DNA from: Sambucus nigra
Lineage: Eukaryota; Streptophyta; Magnoliopsida; Dipsacales; Adoxaceae
Direction of reading: 5' to 3'
DNA length: 64,000 nucleotides
Assembly (NCBI GenBank): GCA_949130495.1
Contig: OX422207.1
Location: forward strand, 370,905,868-370,969,867
Shown here piece by piece: positions 1 to 11,850 of the stretch. The position numbers and the translations under genes were made by a program. Under the pieces are notes generated by a model. It saw only the letters and a list, made by a program, of their open reading frames with translations, was not told the origin of the DNA and did not search any database. Numbering within the stretch: position 1 is the stretch's first letter; every line of letters begins with the position of its first letter.

Positions 1-167
1 CACTATACTAATAATTTTGTTTGGCTTATATCAATTCAAACCATGCATTGGATAGTTAATAATAAAGATATGAGGAAACACTTGCGTTCTTTCCTTTATT
101 ACTTCAAAATATTCCAAATATAAGCACTCCGTACATAAGGAGGATGACATATAAATGGCTTTCAAGA

Positions 168-1300
168 CTATTGATTATATTTCCTTAACTGATCTGCATT
201 CCATGGATTGGATAAAGGCTCTCCCTATAGGTTTTCTAGTTTGTAGGTCCAAAGGACGACCTCTTCAGTGACTCTATATGGGTCTCACCAGTTCAAATGC
301 AACTTATTCGGCTTCTACCATACCTTTTTTAACACCAAATCCCCCATAATTGGCGTTTCTTTGACCCTCTTATTATATAATTTGGTTGTCCTCTATTAAT
401 ATGTCGCTTTCGGACCTTGGCGTCCTCCTTTATTTCTTTTAGCAAGTCCAGCCACCTTTCTTCATTGTTGGTCTCAGGGTTATAAGTCTAGACTCTTTGA
501 CTAGGAAGGCTGAGTTCAATAGGGATTACTTCATCTGACCCATAGGTCAGCATAAAGAGTGTATCCCCTATCTTCTCTGTCATTTTGTAAGCTCATAGAA
601 TTCCATGCAACTCCTCCATCCACAAGCCCTTATCATCTTCCATCTTCTTTTAAATACCATCTAAGATCGTCTTAGTAGTCACTTCATTTTAGCCGTTAGA
701 TTGAGGTTCGCTAGTCGCGAAATATAATTGCTTTATTCCCACTCTTTTAAAATATTATTTCAAGGATTTATTCTTGAACTATTTCCCATTGTCTGAGATG
801 AGCTTATTGGGTATGCCATACCAGCAGATGATGTTTCTCCTAATGAACTTAAATGTCTTCACTTTAGTGATGCAGATCATGGCCTCTGCTTCCACCCATT
901 TAGAAAAGTAATCAATGGCCACAATCAGATATTGATATTCAGATGGTGCTTTTGGGACTAGTCCGACTAGGTCAATATCCTAAACTACGAATGGCCATGG
1001 AGAATTAATGGTCGAAAGCGACTGATAAGGCTGGGGGGAATACTCGCATAGAGCTGACATTTATCTCTTCTTTTAACATGGTCGGCTGCATCTTTTGTAA
1101 TGGTCGGCCACCAGTACCCATGTGTCAAAACCCTCTTCGCGAGAGATATTACTCCAATGTGTCTTGCACATATGACCCCTCGTGGATGTCACGTAGGACA
1201 TAGTCAACCTCTAGGATGGACACATGTGAGGAGAGGCAAGAGGAAACCTTTTTTGTAGAGCATGTCTCCTATAATAGTGAACTTGGTAGCTCGATATTGG
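168..1300 (-). pseudogene. Integrase remnant of element 2
   Basis: Minus-strand translation across several frames shows a Ty3/gypsy integrase. A degraded zinc-binding part near 1060-1130 includes YWWPTITKDAADHV and RRDKCQLYA, where the first expected cysteine is an arginine. It is followed by SPWPF near 985, IDYFSKWVEAEAM near 880-915, SDNGK near 800, and the glutamate-bearing stretch NEVTTKTILDGI near 660-690. The three acidic residues of the DDE core therefore still appear, but stops and frameshifts fall between them. The C-terminal end PWNADQLRKYNQ is followed by a stop at 168-170, which marks the end of pol. Confidence 0.75.
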
Positions 1301-1439
1301 ATTTTCTTTCTCTCAACTTTAGTGTCTGGGATTTCCCCATCTCTGATGTATCTGATCAAATAATCCCTCTATGAGTCTCCCAAGTTTAGGTTCAAACAAA
1401 TTTCCACTCCATTATCGTCTTCCTCAACAATGGTTTCTA

Positions 1440-1950
1440 TGCAAAATCTCCACAGTAATGGTTCGTCTGATTTATGTTCTTATAGTCGAGGCTAACCTCG
1501 CTAATGCGTTGTCTCATCTATTCTCAAGCTGATGAACTCTCTTTACCTTCACTTCTTTGAACTTGGTCAATACCTTCTTCACCCCTGTCAAATACTTGGC
1601 CATTTTCTCATTTTTAGCCTCGTATATCCCTAGGACTTGGTACACCACTAGCTGAGAGTCACTGTGTACTATCATATAGTCGGCGTTCAACACTTTGGCC
1701 AAGCATAGACCTACCAAGAAGGCCTCATACTCAGAGTTATTGGTTGAATGTTTGAAAATTAATCTTTGGGAATATTCAGTATCAGTTCCATCTGGATCCA
1801 ACAATATGATTCTTGCCCCACTATCGCCTTCACAAGAGGAGTCGTCCATAAACAAACTCCAAACAAGGCTATCATATGAAAAAGGGCCCTCATTCACTGC
1901 CCCATTTTTTAACAAGACATCCTTCTCTATAGGGTCGGCTCTCAAACTAT
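1440..1950 (-). pseudogene. RNase H remnant of element 2
   Basis: A 143-codon open stretch (1514-1945) matches the RNase H domain of Ty3/gypsy pol. FMDDSSCEGDSGA holds the first aspartate, NNSEYEAFLVGL the glutamate and IVHSDSQLVV the second aspartate. Past the stop at 1514 another frame gives NALARLAS, where the family usually has an aspartate in place of the first N or A. It lies between RT (higher coordinates) and integrase (lower coordinates), as expected. It is the best preserved piece of element 2 but has no independent function. Confidence 0.8.
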
Positions 1951-2032
1951 TTTCTAGGGTTGGACCTAGGTTGTCTCTTCAGGCAGTATTGCAACATCAC
2001 ATATTCAAACATCGGCCTCGGGCTATGTGAAT

Positions 2033-2156
2033 TCAGACAATAGCTGCACTTATCTCAGACAATAGCTGCACTTATTGCTGATTTTGATAGTACACAGGAT
2101 TTTGAACTACTTTATTATCTCAGACAATAGCTGCACTTATTGCTGATTTTGATATT
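2033..2156. repeat. Short tandem duplication inside element 2
   Basis: The phrase ctcagacaatagctgcactt occurs at least twice and a shortened copy starts it off. The longer form continues into ttgctgattttgata. The copies lie in the RT to RNase H connection and disrupt the reading frame. This looks like a local duplication that arose after the element died. Confidence 0.8.
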
Positions 2157-2379
2157 TTTAGGTGTAGGAACAATTTCTCCCCTTGGATGAGACGAGATAG
2201 GATCATGGGAGATCCCAAATAATCTTTAAGCTCTTAAAAATATTTCTCACATTCTTCATCCCAGACAAATGATTTTCTCAAGATTTTAAAGAACGGTAGA
2301 CACTTATCTGTGACCTTGGAGACAAAGTGGTTAAGAGCACCAACTCTTCCTGTCAATCTCTGCATGTCTTTTATAGTCT

Positions 2380-3120
2380 TTGTCATCTTCATTTATATCA
2401 ATACCTTGATTTTCTCTAGGTTTGCCTCAATCCCGCTTTTACTGTCTATAAAGACGAGGAACTTTCCTTCTCCAATATTGAACATAAATTTTTCTAGATT
2501 CATCTTCATCTTGTAAATATCCATGGTGTCGAATGTCCTCTCAAGGTCGGCCACATGATCCTCATCCTTGAGGATTTTTGTTAACATATCATCAATATAA
2601 ACCTCCATGGTTTTTCCCAATCTAATCTTCGAACATTTTACTTACCAATCTTTGGTACGTTTCCCATACGTTCTTATGGCCGAATGACGTGACCTTATAG
2701 CAGCAGGTTCCTTTATCAGTGATAAAATAAGTCATCCTGGCATCACCTTGGTTCATGAAGACCTGATTGTACCCTAAATATGGATCCATAAAGATCATAA
2801 GCGCATGCCTAATTATGTCATCTACCATCTGATCTATACGAGGAAAAGGGAAATTGTCTTTCAGGCAGGACTTATTTAAATCCGTGAAGTCTACACATAT
2901 TCTCCATTTACAATTAGCTTTTGGAATAATCACAACATTATCATCCAATCCGGGTAGTGCACTTCGTGAATAAACTCGACTGATTAAAGCTTTTTGACCT
3001 CTTCTTGGATGACTTTGTACCTATCTCTGGCATTGGTCATCTTCCTTTGCTACACTATCTTGGCATCCTTATTAATGTTTAGCCAATGGCATATAACTTC
3101 GGGGTCAATCCCCGATATAT
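2380..3120 (-). pseudogene. Reverse transcriptase remnant of element 2
   Basis: Two open stretches (2622-2948 and 2393-2620, minus) together cover the RT palm. The first includes WRICVDFTDLNKSC and FPFPRIDQMVDD, then a structure-like stretch ending in ETYQRLVSKMFED. The second carries the catalytic YIDDM motif (VYIDDMLTKI) about 7 codons from its start. They are in different frames, so at least one frameshift lies near 2620. This is the polymerase domain that would copy element RNA into DNA. Confidence 0.85.
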
Positions 3121-3624
3121 CCCTATGCGAAGATGTTTTGCCTCTTCCTCAGCGGCTCAATTAACTTTTCTTTCACCTCCTTCTTAAATGATGAGTCGAT
3201 TTGGATGGTTTTCTCCCTCTCGTCCTCACTGAGGATGATGGATTCTACCTTATCGGTGGCCTCACCCATATTCAATTTCCTCTCATCCCTTGGGCCAATA
3301 GTGTCAATATTGTAGAAGGTTGTGAGCCTCCTTTTGTTCGGTCGAGCTAAAATAACACTCTATTGCCTCTACCTGGTCACCTTAGACTTCCCATACCCCA
3401 TAAGGAGTTGGGAATTTTATCATTTAGTGAACAGTGGAGGGAACTACCTTGAATTCTTTGAGTGTTATTCTATTGAGGATGATATTATAAACCAAGAATA
3501 CATTCTCTTCCATCATAAAAAAACTTTCTTACTTCGTTAGGTACCTCAGTCAGGTACCCATAAAGACATCCATTTTAAACACCCAAAGTGGGTGTACCTT
3601 TTCTCTAATAAAACCTATTAATGG

Positions 3625-4002
3625 TTAATGATAAGGAACTAACCTCTTTTTATTGAGACTTAATCCTTTGAAGCAGTCCCAAAACATGACTTCGACTGAG
3701 CTACCATGGTCGACCAGTAAACGAGACACATCATACCCATGGACCCTTATTTTGATGACCAAAGGTTCATCATAAGGGGACAAGATTCCCTTCAAGTCCA
3801 TTCGAGATAAACCTACCACTAGTGTATCCAGGTCTACTTTCTTTACTTTCCTCGGCTTCGGTTCTGAAGAAGTTGAGTTTACATCCATCTTTTTGGGTGC
3901 AAACTTTACGTCCACAACGTGTGCCTTACGATCAATCATCTCAGTTCCTCCATCATCCGTTCCTCCACTGATCACTTTAATATCGAAGGAAATCATATAC
4001 AT
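3625..4002 (-). pseudogene. Retroviral-type aspartic protease remnant of element 2
   Basis: The open stretch contains PLVIKIRVHGYDVSRLLV followed by DHGSSVEVMFWDCFKGL. This fits a retropepsin-like active-site loop in which DHGS stands where D-T/S/G-G-S is normal. It sits between the gag CCHC-like region and RT. The histidine after the aspartate is unusual and may be a substitution in this dead copy. Confidence 0.75.
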
Positions 4003-4084
4003 GTGTCCCTTGGGCTTAGGTATCTTAGGAGGGATATTTGGGTCATTCCCATCGCTATTGGACTCTTTAACTTTCTCATCGGCT

Positions 4085-4745
4085 TGAGCCTGTCATCTCG
4101 ACCTATCATCCTTTGACCGATCATGTTTCTTTCAGGTGTCATTTTTGAAACCACTCTGGTCAATATGCTTTCATAGTTTTCCTTGCTTCAACATCTTCTC
4201 AATCTCATCTTTGAGATCAAAACATTTGTTTGTCTTATAGTCATGGTTTTGGTGGAACTCTCACCACTTTCTTTTATCCCTCTTGTGAGGAGGGAACTTA
4301 AGCTCTTCAGGACACCTGAGAGCACTGTCATCTTTAATATTATTCAAGATCAATTCAGGACATACTATCAATGGGGTATAATTGGAAAATTTATCATCGA
4401 TCGATGTCTTCTTTCCATCCTTTCCTTTCGCCTTCTGAGACTTGCCCACACTAACTTATTTCTCATCCTCTCCTTTGGTCTCCATGGCCTCCTCAACGTT
4501 TATGACTCTTTCAAACGTAGTCAAAAGTTCATCCATGGACTTGGGAGTATCCTCGGCCAAATTCTAGAGGAGCTTCCCTTTTTGCAGCCCACTCATGAGA
4601 GATATCGTAGCAATATTTTTCTCATAGTCTTCCGCTTAAAGTTTTTCCTTGTTAAACCGAGAAATATAATCCCTAAGTGTCTTATTTTTCCCTTGTTTCA
4701 CAAATAAGAGATAAGTCAGTTTCTTTAGGGGATCAACTTATAATG
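4085..4745 (-). pseudogene. Gag C-terminal remnant of element 2
   Basis: The minus strand reads LLFVKQGKNKTLRDYISRF, then a segment with AEDTPKSMDELLTTFERV and INVEEAMETKGEDEK, and finally KW-EFHQNHDYKTNKCFDLKDEIEKML. The latter is the Tat-type zinc-binding region, with the expected C-x-x-H start damaged by a stop. The capsid N-terminus is absent; recognisable coding ends abruptly near 4745, next to LTR-like sequence. Several stops interrupt it. Confidence 0.75.
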
Positions 4746-5522
4746 AGCTCAAACTAGTAAATCTACTTAAACGGAGATAATGAATAGCAGAAGTAATAAA
4801 GAAGGATATGAGGTGAAGAGGATGAACATAATCATATAAGTGGTTTGGACATTAGCCTAATCCACTGTGTATGTGTTTATGTGTTTTTATTCTAAACAAG
4901 TGAGAACTGATGGCTCTAAGTACAATTCTCACACTTTCTCTCTCTAAAATAGATTTTATAGAGCCTAGGATAGGGTTTCTAATTTTTTATCTCCCTCAAG
5001 GAAGGATATGACAAGTATTTATAGTCCTTGGGGTGCACATTGTACCCCCAAGCATGTAAGAAGAATGTCCAGGGTGAAGATTCCAATCAAATCCAGCCAC
5101 CTGTCCTGGCACAAATATCTCATGATGATGAAATATTCCCTCACGTGCTCATGGAGATCTTGTTATAACTGCCTACCCACGTGGACTAGTCATGCTGGTA
5201 CTCTGTGTCATACGTGAGATACATATTGTCCTGAGAGGTCTTCGTCTGGCCGAGACTGACACGTCTGATGTCCTGTAAGAAAATGATGAGCTAGATTGAA
5301 CTATGGTTGTGTCTATCTGAGTGGTACGAGGACAAAACGAGACTGATGAGGTGGGGATGCTCCAGCTGATAGATCTCGACCTCAGATATTGGTATGAGGC
5401 CGAGACTCCTGATGAAGGACCACTCCAGAGGGACCCATGATTGTCTGACTTGATAGGTTAGTAAGGTCACCTTGGCCTGGCGGAGTCTTGCTGAGGATGA
5501 GGCTACACTTATGTATATCACA
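4746..5522 (-). repeat. Probable 5' LTR of element 2 (minus orientation)
   Basis: On the minus strand this starts TGTGATATACATAAG, carries a good TATA box (5015-5022), then a transcribed-looking AG-rich leader and a U5-like tail. The position just upstream of gag fits a 5' LTR. I found neither a clean TG...CA pair with a target duplication nor a PBS, so the inner boundary is approximate. It could instead belong to another element joined here by deletion. Confidence 0.5.
5015..5022 (-). promoter_or_regulatory. TATA box of the element 2 LTR
   Basis: TATAAATA on the minus strand within ggactataaatacttg. An AG-rich leader follows about 30 bases downstream, as in plant LTR promoters. Confidence 0.5.
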
Positions 5523-5977
<455 letters not shown>

Positions 5978-5982
5978 CCTAT
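5978..5982. other. Left target-site duplication of element 1 (CCTAT)
   Basis: CCTAT directly precedes the 5' LTR and recurs directly after the 3' LTR at 56047-56051. Both LTR edges were set by aligning the LTRs before the flanks were compared. Confidence 0.75.
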
Positions 5983-6401
5983 TATGGGACCCAAATCATA
6001 AAGGCCAAATTCTGGCTATCCGAACAGGCCTAACACACTGCCCAAGTCAATTTTAGTGTCACATGATATATACAAATGCGTATCACATGGAAATTGACAG
6101 TCTTAATTATTCACCTACAATCTCAGACGAGATAAACAGGAGTCACCACATGAGTCGACAAAGAGCTAGGAGAGTTCCTTGTACAACTCTACTACTTTAA
6201 ATTGCTATAAATACTACTCTCACCCCAGGGAAAAGGGAGATGTAATTTCAAACCTTCTTAGAAATTAATAAGATTTGAGAACCCTCTCCATGGATGTAGG
6301 CAGCTGTCGAACCACGTAAATCTTTGTGTTGTGAGAATTTATTATATTATTTTTATTCATTTCTTTTTAAAAATACTTTATTGTGATTTCTTGTATTCAC
6401 A
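5983..6401 (+). repeat. 5' LTR of element 1
   Basis: Aligns with 55627-56046 from the first bases (tatgggacccaaatcataaagg versus tggtggggtctaaaccataaagg) to the shared end ttgta(t/c)tcaca. It carries a TATA box at 6206-6213. The initial TG has become TA in this copy. Many scattered differences between the two LTRs show an old insertion. Confidence 0.82.
6206..6213 (+). promoter_or_regulatory. TATA box of the element 1 5' LTR
   Basis: TATAAATA in gctataaatactac, conserved at the same place in the 3' LTR (55852-55859). Confidence 0.6.
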
Positions 6402-6402
6402 A

Positions 6403-6420
6403 TTGGAGTCGTCTGTGGGA
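6403..6420 (+). other. Primer binding site of element 1
   Basis: ttggagtcgtctgtggga lies one base after the LTR end. It resembles the tRNA-complementary site commonly found after the LTR in plant Tat-type elements, with a few substitutions. Confidence 0.65.
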
Positions 6421-6469
6421 AAGGATATTATTTTCCATGAAAGAAACCCAAAATAAATAATAAATAAAA

Positions 6470-7576
6470 ATGTCTCACCAGCCAAATAGTGCATACCAAG
6501 ATGGAGATGTGCGAGATGACCTAGCTCCACTTAGGATTAGGTCTGAAGTTCGCCAAGATGGGAATTCAAGATTTCGCCCAGACGAGTAGCTCTTAAAGCA
6601 AAGTAATGAGCATCCTAAATTAACAAAGATCTCATGGATGGTATACTTATATGAAATGCGAGTCCAATAGAAAAAATAAGCAATCAACCTTCAAATGGAG
6701 GAGAATGCACACCTCCAGCGACGGTTGGAGAGGATGGAGAAAGAACTTCGTCATGAGAACTGAAAATGTTATGGTCGAACTATTAAACCAAAGGAGAGAA
6801 AACTCGCGATCGAGGAAAGAGTACTAGTCATGACCAGGACCATTTGGAGCATAGGAGTCACTTAGTAAGACGAAATTGGGATGAATAACTCCACAAAAAT
6901 GATATCAAGAGTTTGGTTCGAAAAGAGATGGACCAACACCCAGTACACCAAGGATCTAGGTCTATAAAAGAGCTAGCAAGAAAGGCTCTTACCATGCATA
7001 TGAAGTCCCCATTCTAAAGGGCCATTGAGGAGTAGGAACCCCCGAAGAAGTTTACGGCCCAAAGGTTCAAGATTTATGATGGAAAGACAGACCCCATAGA
7101 TCATGTTCTCTATTATATGCAAGAAATGATTCTATGAAATCATAACGACGCTCTTATGTGTCATATATTCCCCTCTAGTCTAGAAGATGTTTCTCAAGAG
7201 TGGTTTGAGATCTTCCCTATAGGTCAGTTAAGAGCTTTAAGTCCCTCGTTGAGGTCTTCATGACTCGCTTCATAACTAATAGCTCATATCCAAAGAGGAT
7301 TAATCCTCTGCTCATAATGAGGAAAAATCCATAGGATACCCTATGGGAGTACGCTAAGTGCTACTGTGAAACATTCAATGAAGTGAAAGATTTCTCAGAG
7401 CAGGTAGTTCAAGATCAACTTGCGTCCTACCTCTATGTTGCACCAGTCCCTCACTAAAAAAATAAGTGAACACTATTGATGACCTTATGTTGTGTATTGA
7501 ATAGTACGACAAAGTGAAGGATATGGTCAACACTAGATAAGAAGAGAGTGGTCACACTAAGACGAACAAAGGAAAC
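6470..7576 (+). pseudogene. Gag of element 1, first part
   Basis: An ATG at 6470 opens MSHQPNSAYQDGD and stops soon after. The conserved retrotransposon gag domain follows at about 7040-7300: KFTAQRFKIYDGKTDPIDHV, an in-frame stop, then NHNDALMCHIFPSSLEDVSQ. This is the Tat capsid signature. Several in-frame stops and shifts are present. The frame runs to 7576, where element C is inserted, and gag resumes at 33987. Confidence 0.78.
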
Positions 7577-9826
7577 TGTGGCCATCCCGAGATCTCTCCC
7601 TTTCTCCCGGTTGGGGGGAGAAAAGAAAGGGATAAGGTCTCGCGCCCACTTCCTCTACGAGCGCTTTGACTGTCGTCGATGTGGGGTGATGTAAAAAGAT
7701 AGTGTCGCTAGCCTAATTTGTATAGAATAGGCAAAAGAACATGTCGTTGCCTCGATAAAGTGGCATCAAAGACAAACTGATACTTACGAAACCAATAGTT
7801 CGAAGGTTCAGGGGCTAAATTACGAAATGGGAAGGTGTTAAGCACCCATCTTGACCTTTCGATCTCTTATAGGCTTATGTTACTATTTTCTCTAATTTCT
7901 TCATGAAGTGTGTGTACGTGTATATATAAATGGATATCGAAATCACCCAACTCATACCATGGAAAAGATAGAATGGGATCATTCATAGGAATGTTCCCAA
8001 AATAATATTTAAAAATATGATGTACGCATTTATCGGGATAGTGATCGTTATGATGAAATGATAATATATGTTGGATAAAATGCTAATAAGGATCTCAAAT
8101 ATAATGTACATTGAAATAATGTATAGATAAAAAGGTGAAAATGCGAAAATGGAAAAATTAGAAAAATTGAAAAATTGGACTCGAGTCTCAGGTTTTAACC
8201 CAAAAAGCCTACATAGCCTATAAAGGCATCAAAGTCCACGTAGTTCGCATCTGGCATAAGGGTGGGGTTTATCCCATAGATTCGAACGAAAATTTATTAT
8301 ACGCATGTGTGTGTGTAGAAAATGTATTTTAGTTTTGAGAAATTACGGTGGATAATCCCGTTGAAATTTATATATGTAACCCTCTTTTTCTTTGTTTTGA
8401 GTTATTTTATAGAAAATAAAGTATGTGCATCATAACTAATAAAGGATGAGATATTATTGTGTATGAACTAAAGTAAAATCTAGATTAAGAATTTATGTAA
8501 TTAATGAAAAAATAAAGAATTAAAAGAGAGATAAGGATTGGACCTTCTTTAGAGAATTGAGGTTTGATATTAATCCTTGATGAACTCCCTTGAGTGTTGA
8601 GATGAATATTTGATGAGAGAGACTTATATTTTGCTAAACTGGGTATGAAAAGTATGGGAATGAAATATGGAAAGGAATTTCACATAAAGAGACTTAGTTG
8701 ATTACAAGAGAACGTTGCTGAGATCACTGATATTGATGGATCTGAGGTCTATTTTGGGAGTGAGGTCATGTCCTATATTTATAGGGTAAGGGGTGCCTAT
8801 TGGCACAGCCCTAACCCTACCAATCGGCATGTAACCCTAGGCACACTTTCGATAGGCAGGGAAATCGACTTGCAAATCGGTAGTTTTGTGCATATTTTTT
8901 TAGAAAAATGGGGGTAGAATGCAATTTATTGATCCAAATCGTGCACAAGGTGTACCATTAGAAAGGTAATTCAGATACCTTCAAGTGTCCTTTGGGCCTC
9001 TCCCGGGTCTGGGAGTTGAATTTTAATCAAACAAGGCTTGGAAGCACTCGTCAGTCCTTTAGATGGGAGATTGTCAAACGAAAATGGATCGTTCATCCGA
9101 ACGGTACATCAGAATCGTGCACGGGGTGGACCGTTGGAAAGGTTATGCTAGGTACTTCGACATTATAAAGAGCTTCGCTCGATTTAAAATGTTTACCTTC
9201 GTTAACCAAGGCTCAAAAGCACCTGGTGACCTTTCAAAGTAAAATGGGTCATTCATCCATACTATAAGGCTAATTTGCGCACAGGGTAGACCGTTGGAAA
9301 GGGTATTTAGTTCCCTTCAAAGATTCATTCAGTCTCATTTGAGTTGAAGAATTGACTTTGGTAAAACAGAGTCCAGGAGCGCCCGGTGGCCTCTAGATTA
9401 ATTTTCGAGGGAAAATGGATCGTTTGTTCAAACAGTTATGCCATTTTGTGCATGGGGTAGACCGTTGGAAAGGGGTTTGAGTGCCCTTCAAACATTCAAA
9501 GACATTTTTCTCTGACGAGGGAGTTGATGGGGCCCGGGAGAACTTGGTGGCCTCCAGATCAGTTTTCAATGGTAAAATGGTATGTTCGTCCAAACCGTTA
9601 CTCCGATTCACGTATGAGGCAAATCATTGGAAAGGGGATTCATAGCCTTTGAATATTCATCGATCTTTTGCTCTGAATATAAAGATGACTGGAGTCAAAC
9701 GGGGCCTGAGAGCACCCGGTGGCCTTTAGATCGATACTTGGACTATGACCTAGGTTTTGTGGTGAAATGGGGAGGTGTTAGGGACCTAAGGAAAGACGTA
9801 GGTGCTTCATGAATGTGGTGTCTATA
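7577..9826 (-). repeat. 3' LTR of element C
   Basis: Starts on the plus strand tgtggccatccc and ends ggtgtctata, matching tgtagccatccc...ggtgtgtaca at 32019-33986. It is 2250 bp against 1968 bp for the partner, because the partner lacks about 190 bp near its start and one unit of the internal tandem repeat. Confidence 0.85.
8925..9780. repeat. 160-175-bp tandem repeat in the U3 of element C (3' LTR)
   Basis: A block containing gtgcac-gggg-t-gaccgttggaaagg, then ttcccttcaa, then gg-gc-c-ggtggcctctaga recurs at about 8941, 9116, 9279, 9437 and 9609. That is about five diverged units. In the minus-oriented element this lies upstream of the transcription start, so it may act as an enhancer array. 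Confidence 0.75.
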
Positions 9827-9836
9827 GATCCCCTCG
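9827..9836 (-). other. Polypurine tract of element C
   Basis: The minus strand reads cgaggggatc immediately before the 3' LTR start. A purine-rich run in this place is the usual primer for plus-strand DNA synthesis. Confidence 0.55.
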
Positions 9837-9904
9837 ACGGGTGATCTTAGAATAAGTGAAAGCCATCGAATAGACACCACTATTTGTTTTGAAAGAGGTT
9901 GATT

Positions 9905-10770
9905 CTACGGACCTAAAGGGATGAGGATGAATGATTTAGGGGGGCAAGGTCGATTCTGAGGACCTAAGAAAATGATGAGGATAGCCGATTCAATGGGTTG
10001 AGATAGATTCTGAGGACCTAGGATAGGGAGAAACCAATTCTAAGGGTCGAATCCAATTGTGAGGACTCAAGAAGAGAGTGACCAATTTTAAAGGCCGAGG
10101 TCAATTATGAGGACCTTAAGAAGGAGCGACAAATTCTGAGGGTCGAAGTCGATTCTGAGGGCTTAAGTAGAAGCGACCAATTCTAAGAGTCGAAGCCAAT
10201 TCTGAGGTCTTAAGATGGGAGTGACCAATTTTATGGGTAAAAGCCAATTCTGAGGGCTTAAGATGGGAGCGATCGTTAAGACCTCAGAATTGACCTCAGA
10301 ATTGGTCGCTCCCATTTTAGCCCTCAAAGGTCTTAAGATGGGAGTGACCAATTCTGAGGTCAACTCTGAGGTCTTAAGATGGGAGTGACCAATTTTAAGC
10401 CAATTCTATGAGTCAAAGCCAACTTTGAGGGCTAAAATGGGAGCGACCAATTCTGAGGGTCGAGGTCAATTTTAAGGACCTTAAGTAAGGGTGACCAATT
10501 CTGAGGGTTGAAACTAAATTTGAGGGATTAAGTAGAAGCGACCAATTTTTAGGTTCGAAGCCAATTCTAAGGGCTTAAGTATAAGTGACCAATTTTGCGG
10601 GTCTGATCCAATTCTGAGGGATGAACTGGGAGCGGCCAATTTTGAGGGTCGAGGTCAATTCTGAGGACCTTAATTAGGAGCAACGAATTCTGCGGATCGA
10701 ATTCAATTATGAGGGCTTAAGTAGAGCGGACCAATTCTAAGGGCCGAGGTCAATTGTGAGGACCTTAAGT
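9905..10770. repeat. 48-50-bp minisatellite in the 3' region of element C
   Basis: About 17 diverged copies of a unit of the form gaccaattctgagggtcga followed by agccaattctgagggcttaa and gatgggagc. Copies alternate between ggtcaattctgaggacctt and gccaattctgagggctta halves, so the unit is itself two related half-units. One short inverted segment lies near 10270-10325. Arrays between pol and the 3' LTR are known in Ogre and Tat elements. Confidence 0.9.
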
Positions 10771-11850
10771 AAGTTGTGGGGAAGATTTTTCTTGGGAAAG
10801 TTTAGAGAATCCACTATGGAAACTATATTAATAAGAGGATTGGATGCATCCTTCTAGGGAATTTTCTTCAATTCCTATGGTGTCTTTTGGAGACGTTGCT
10901 AGCGAAATATCCAATTGGATTTGGAAATTCCTCTGGGAAAATAATTCTGGGAGAAAATGTGGTATTAATTTGATTGTGTATTTGAAAGTATTGAAAAAAT
11001 GTTTTTCTTGGTGAAAAAGGTTCTTAAAATTCATTTGGTAATTTTAGAAATTTTTTGGGGATTTTTTTGGGAATTTTTGTACAAAATTTCAGGGAGGTAC
11101 CGATCGGTAGGGTGTAGGGGGTGCCAAAGACTACCTCAGGCAGGTGAAGGGACAATGTCGATCGAGTAAAATCTTATTTCCTCTTGAGACCACTTTTCTT
11201 CGATGTCCTTTTTTAGATATTGATTTTTCGTTGGGGATCTTGCAGGTGACCTTCTCTCCTTGGGGGACGGACATCCAGCACACGGGAGTGACCAGAGGAA
11301 CGCGCAGCTATGTCGACTGCTAGTGCATGAGTTTGAGTACATCAGATGAGGTGACATCTAATTCTGGTTATGTCCCCTCGGGACTCATTGTAGATTCATC
11401 GTTGACTGTGGGAGCTTGGCATTCACATGCTTGATATAGCGGCATTGCACCTGAAAAGGGACTCAAAAATGCAAAAAGATATGCATATTTCGTTTGATTA
11501 TCTTGATTTAATGGATACATTGAGTTTATGTTTTGAGAAAGAATAAATATAGAGTGTTCTTGGAAATTTTTAAATATGCTTGAGTAAAAGATGGCCTTGA
11601 CGGCCTGGTTGAAAAAGTGCTTCCCTTTCCAAAGGATTTATTTTGAGAAAAAGTAGGAAAATGAGTTTCTTGGAATTTTTGAGTGAAGGAAGGCCTTGGA
11701 GGCTTGGTTGGTATATTTAAGAGGAGATAGAAAGATTGGTTATAAAGTGAACCTTATCACCGTCATTGGATTGTGCTGAATCTATTGTGTTGAAAAGACT
11801 GTATTGATGCTAGATTTGTTGTCTTTGTCTTAACTTCTAAGATACTACCG
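10771..11850. other. Non-coding part of element C between array and antisense ORF
   Basis: No domain recognised. Two loosely similar segments near 11578-11720 (tggccttgacggcctggttg and aggccttggaggcttggttg) suggest an old local duplication. Short reading frames here show no family resemblance. Confidence 0.5.

Larger units (their letters stand above)
1..5522 (-). mobile_element. Element 2: decayed Tat-lineage Ty3/gypsy retrotransposon, cut by window edge
   Basis: Read on the minus strand, the order is probable 5' LTR (5522 to 4746), gag tail, protease, reverse transcriptase, RNase H, integrase, then a pol stop at 168-170. This gag-PR-RT-RH-INT order defines Ty3/gypsy. The gag spacing and integrase wording resemble the plant Tat group. 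Every domain is broken by stops and frameshifts, so the copy is old and inactive. The 3' untranslated part occupies 1-167 and the 3' LTR is outside the window. No PBS was found after the LTR and the N-terminal gag is missing, so a deletion joins the LTR to mid-gag. Confidence 0.82.

Noticed and set aside
1695..2030. 111-codon plus-strand frame
   Set aside because: Antisense shadow of the RNase H remnant of element 2.
3893..4707. Plus-strand frames of 64-174 codons
   Set aside because: Shadows of gag and protease on the minus strand, without independent similarity.
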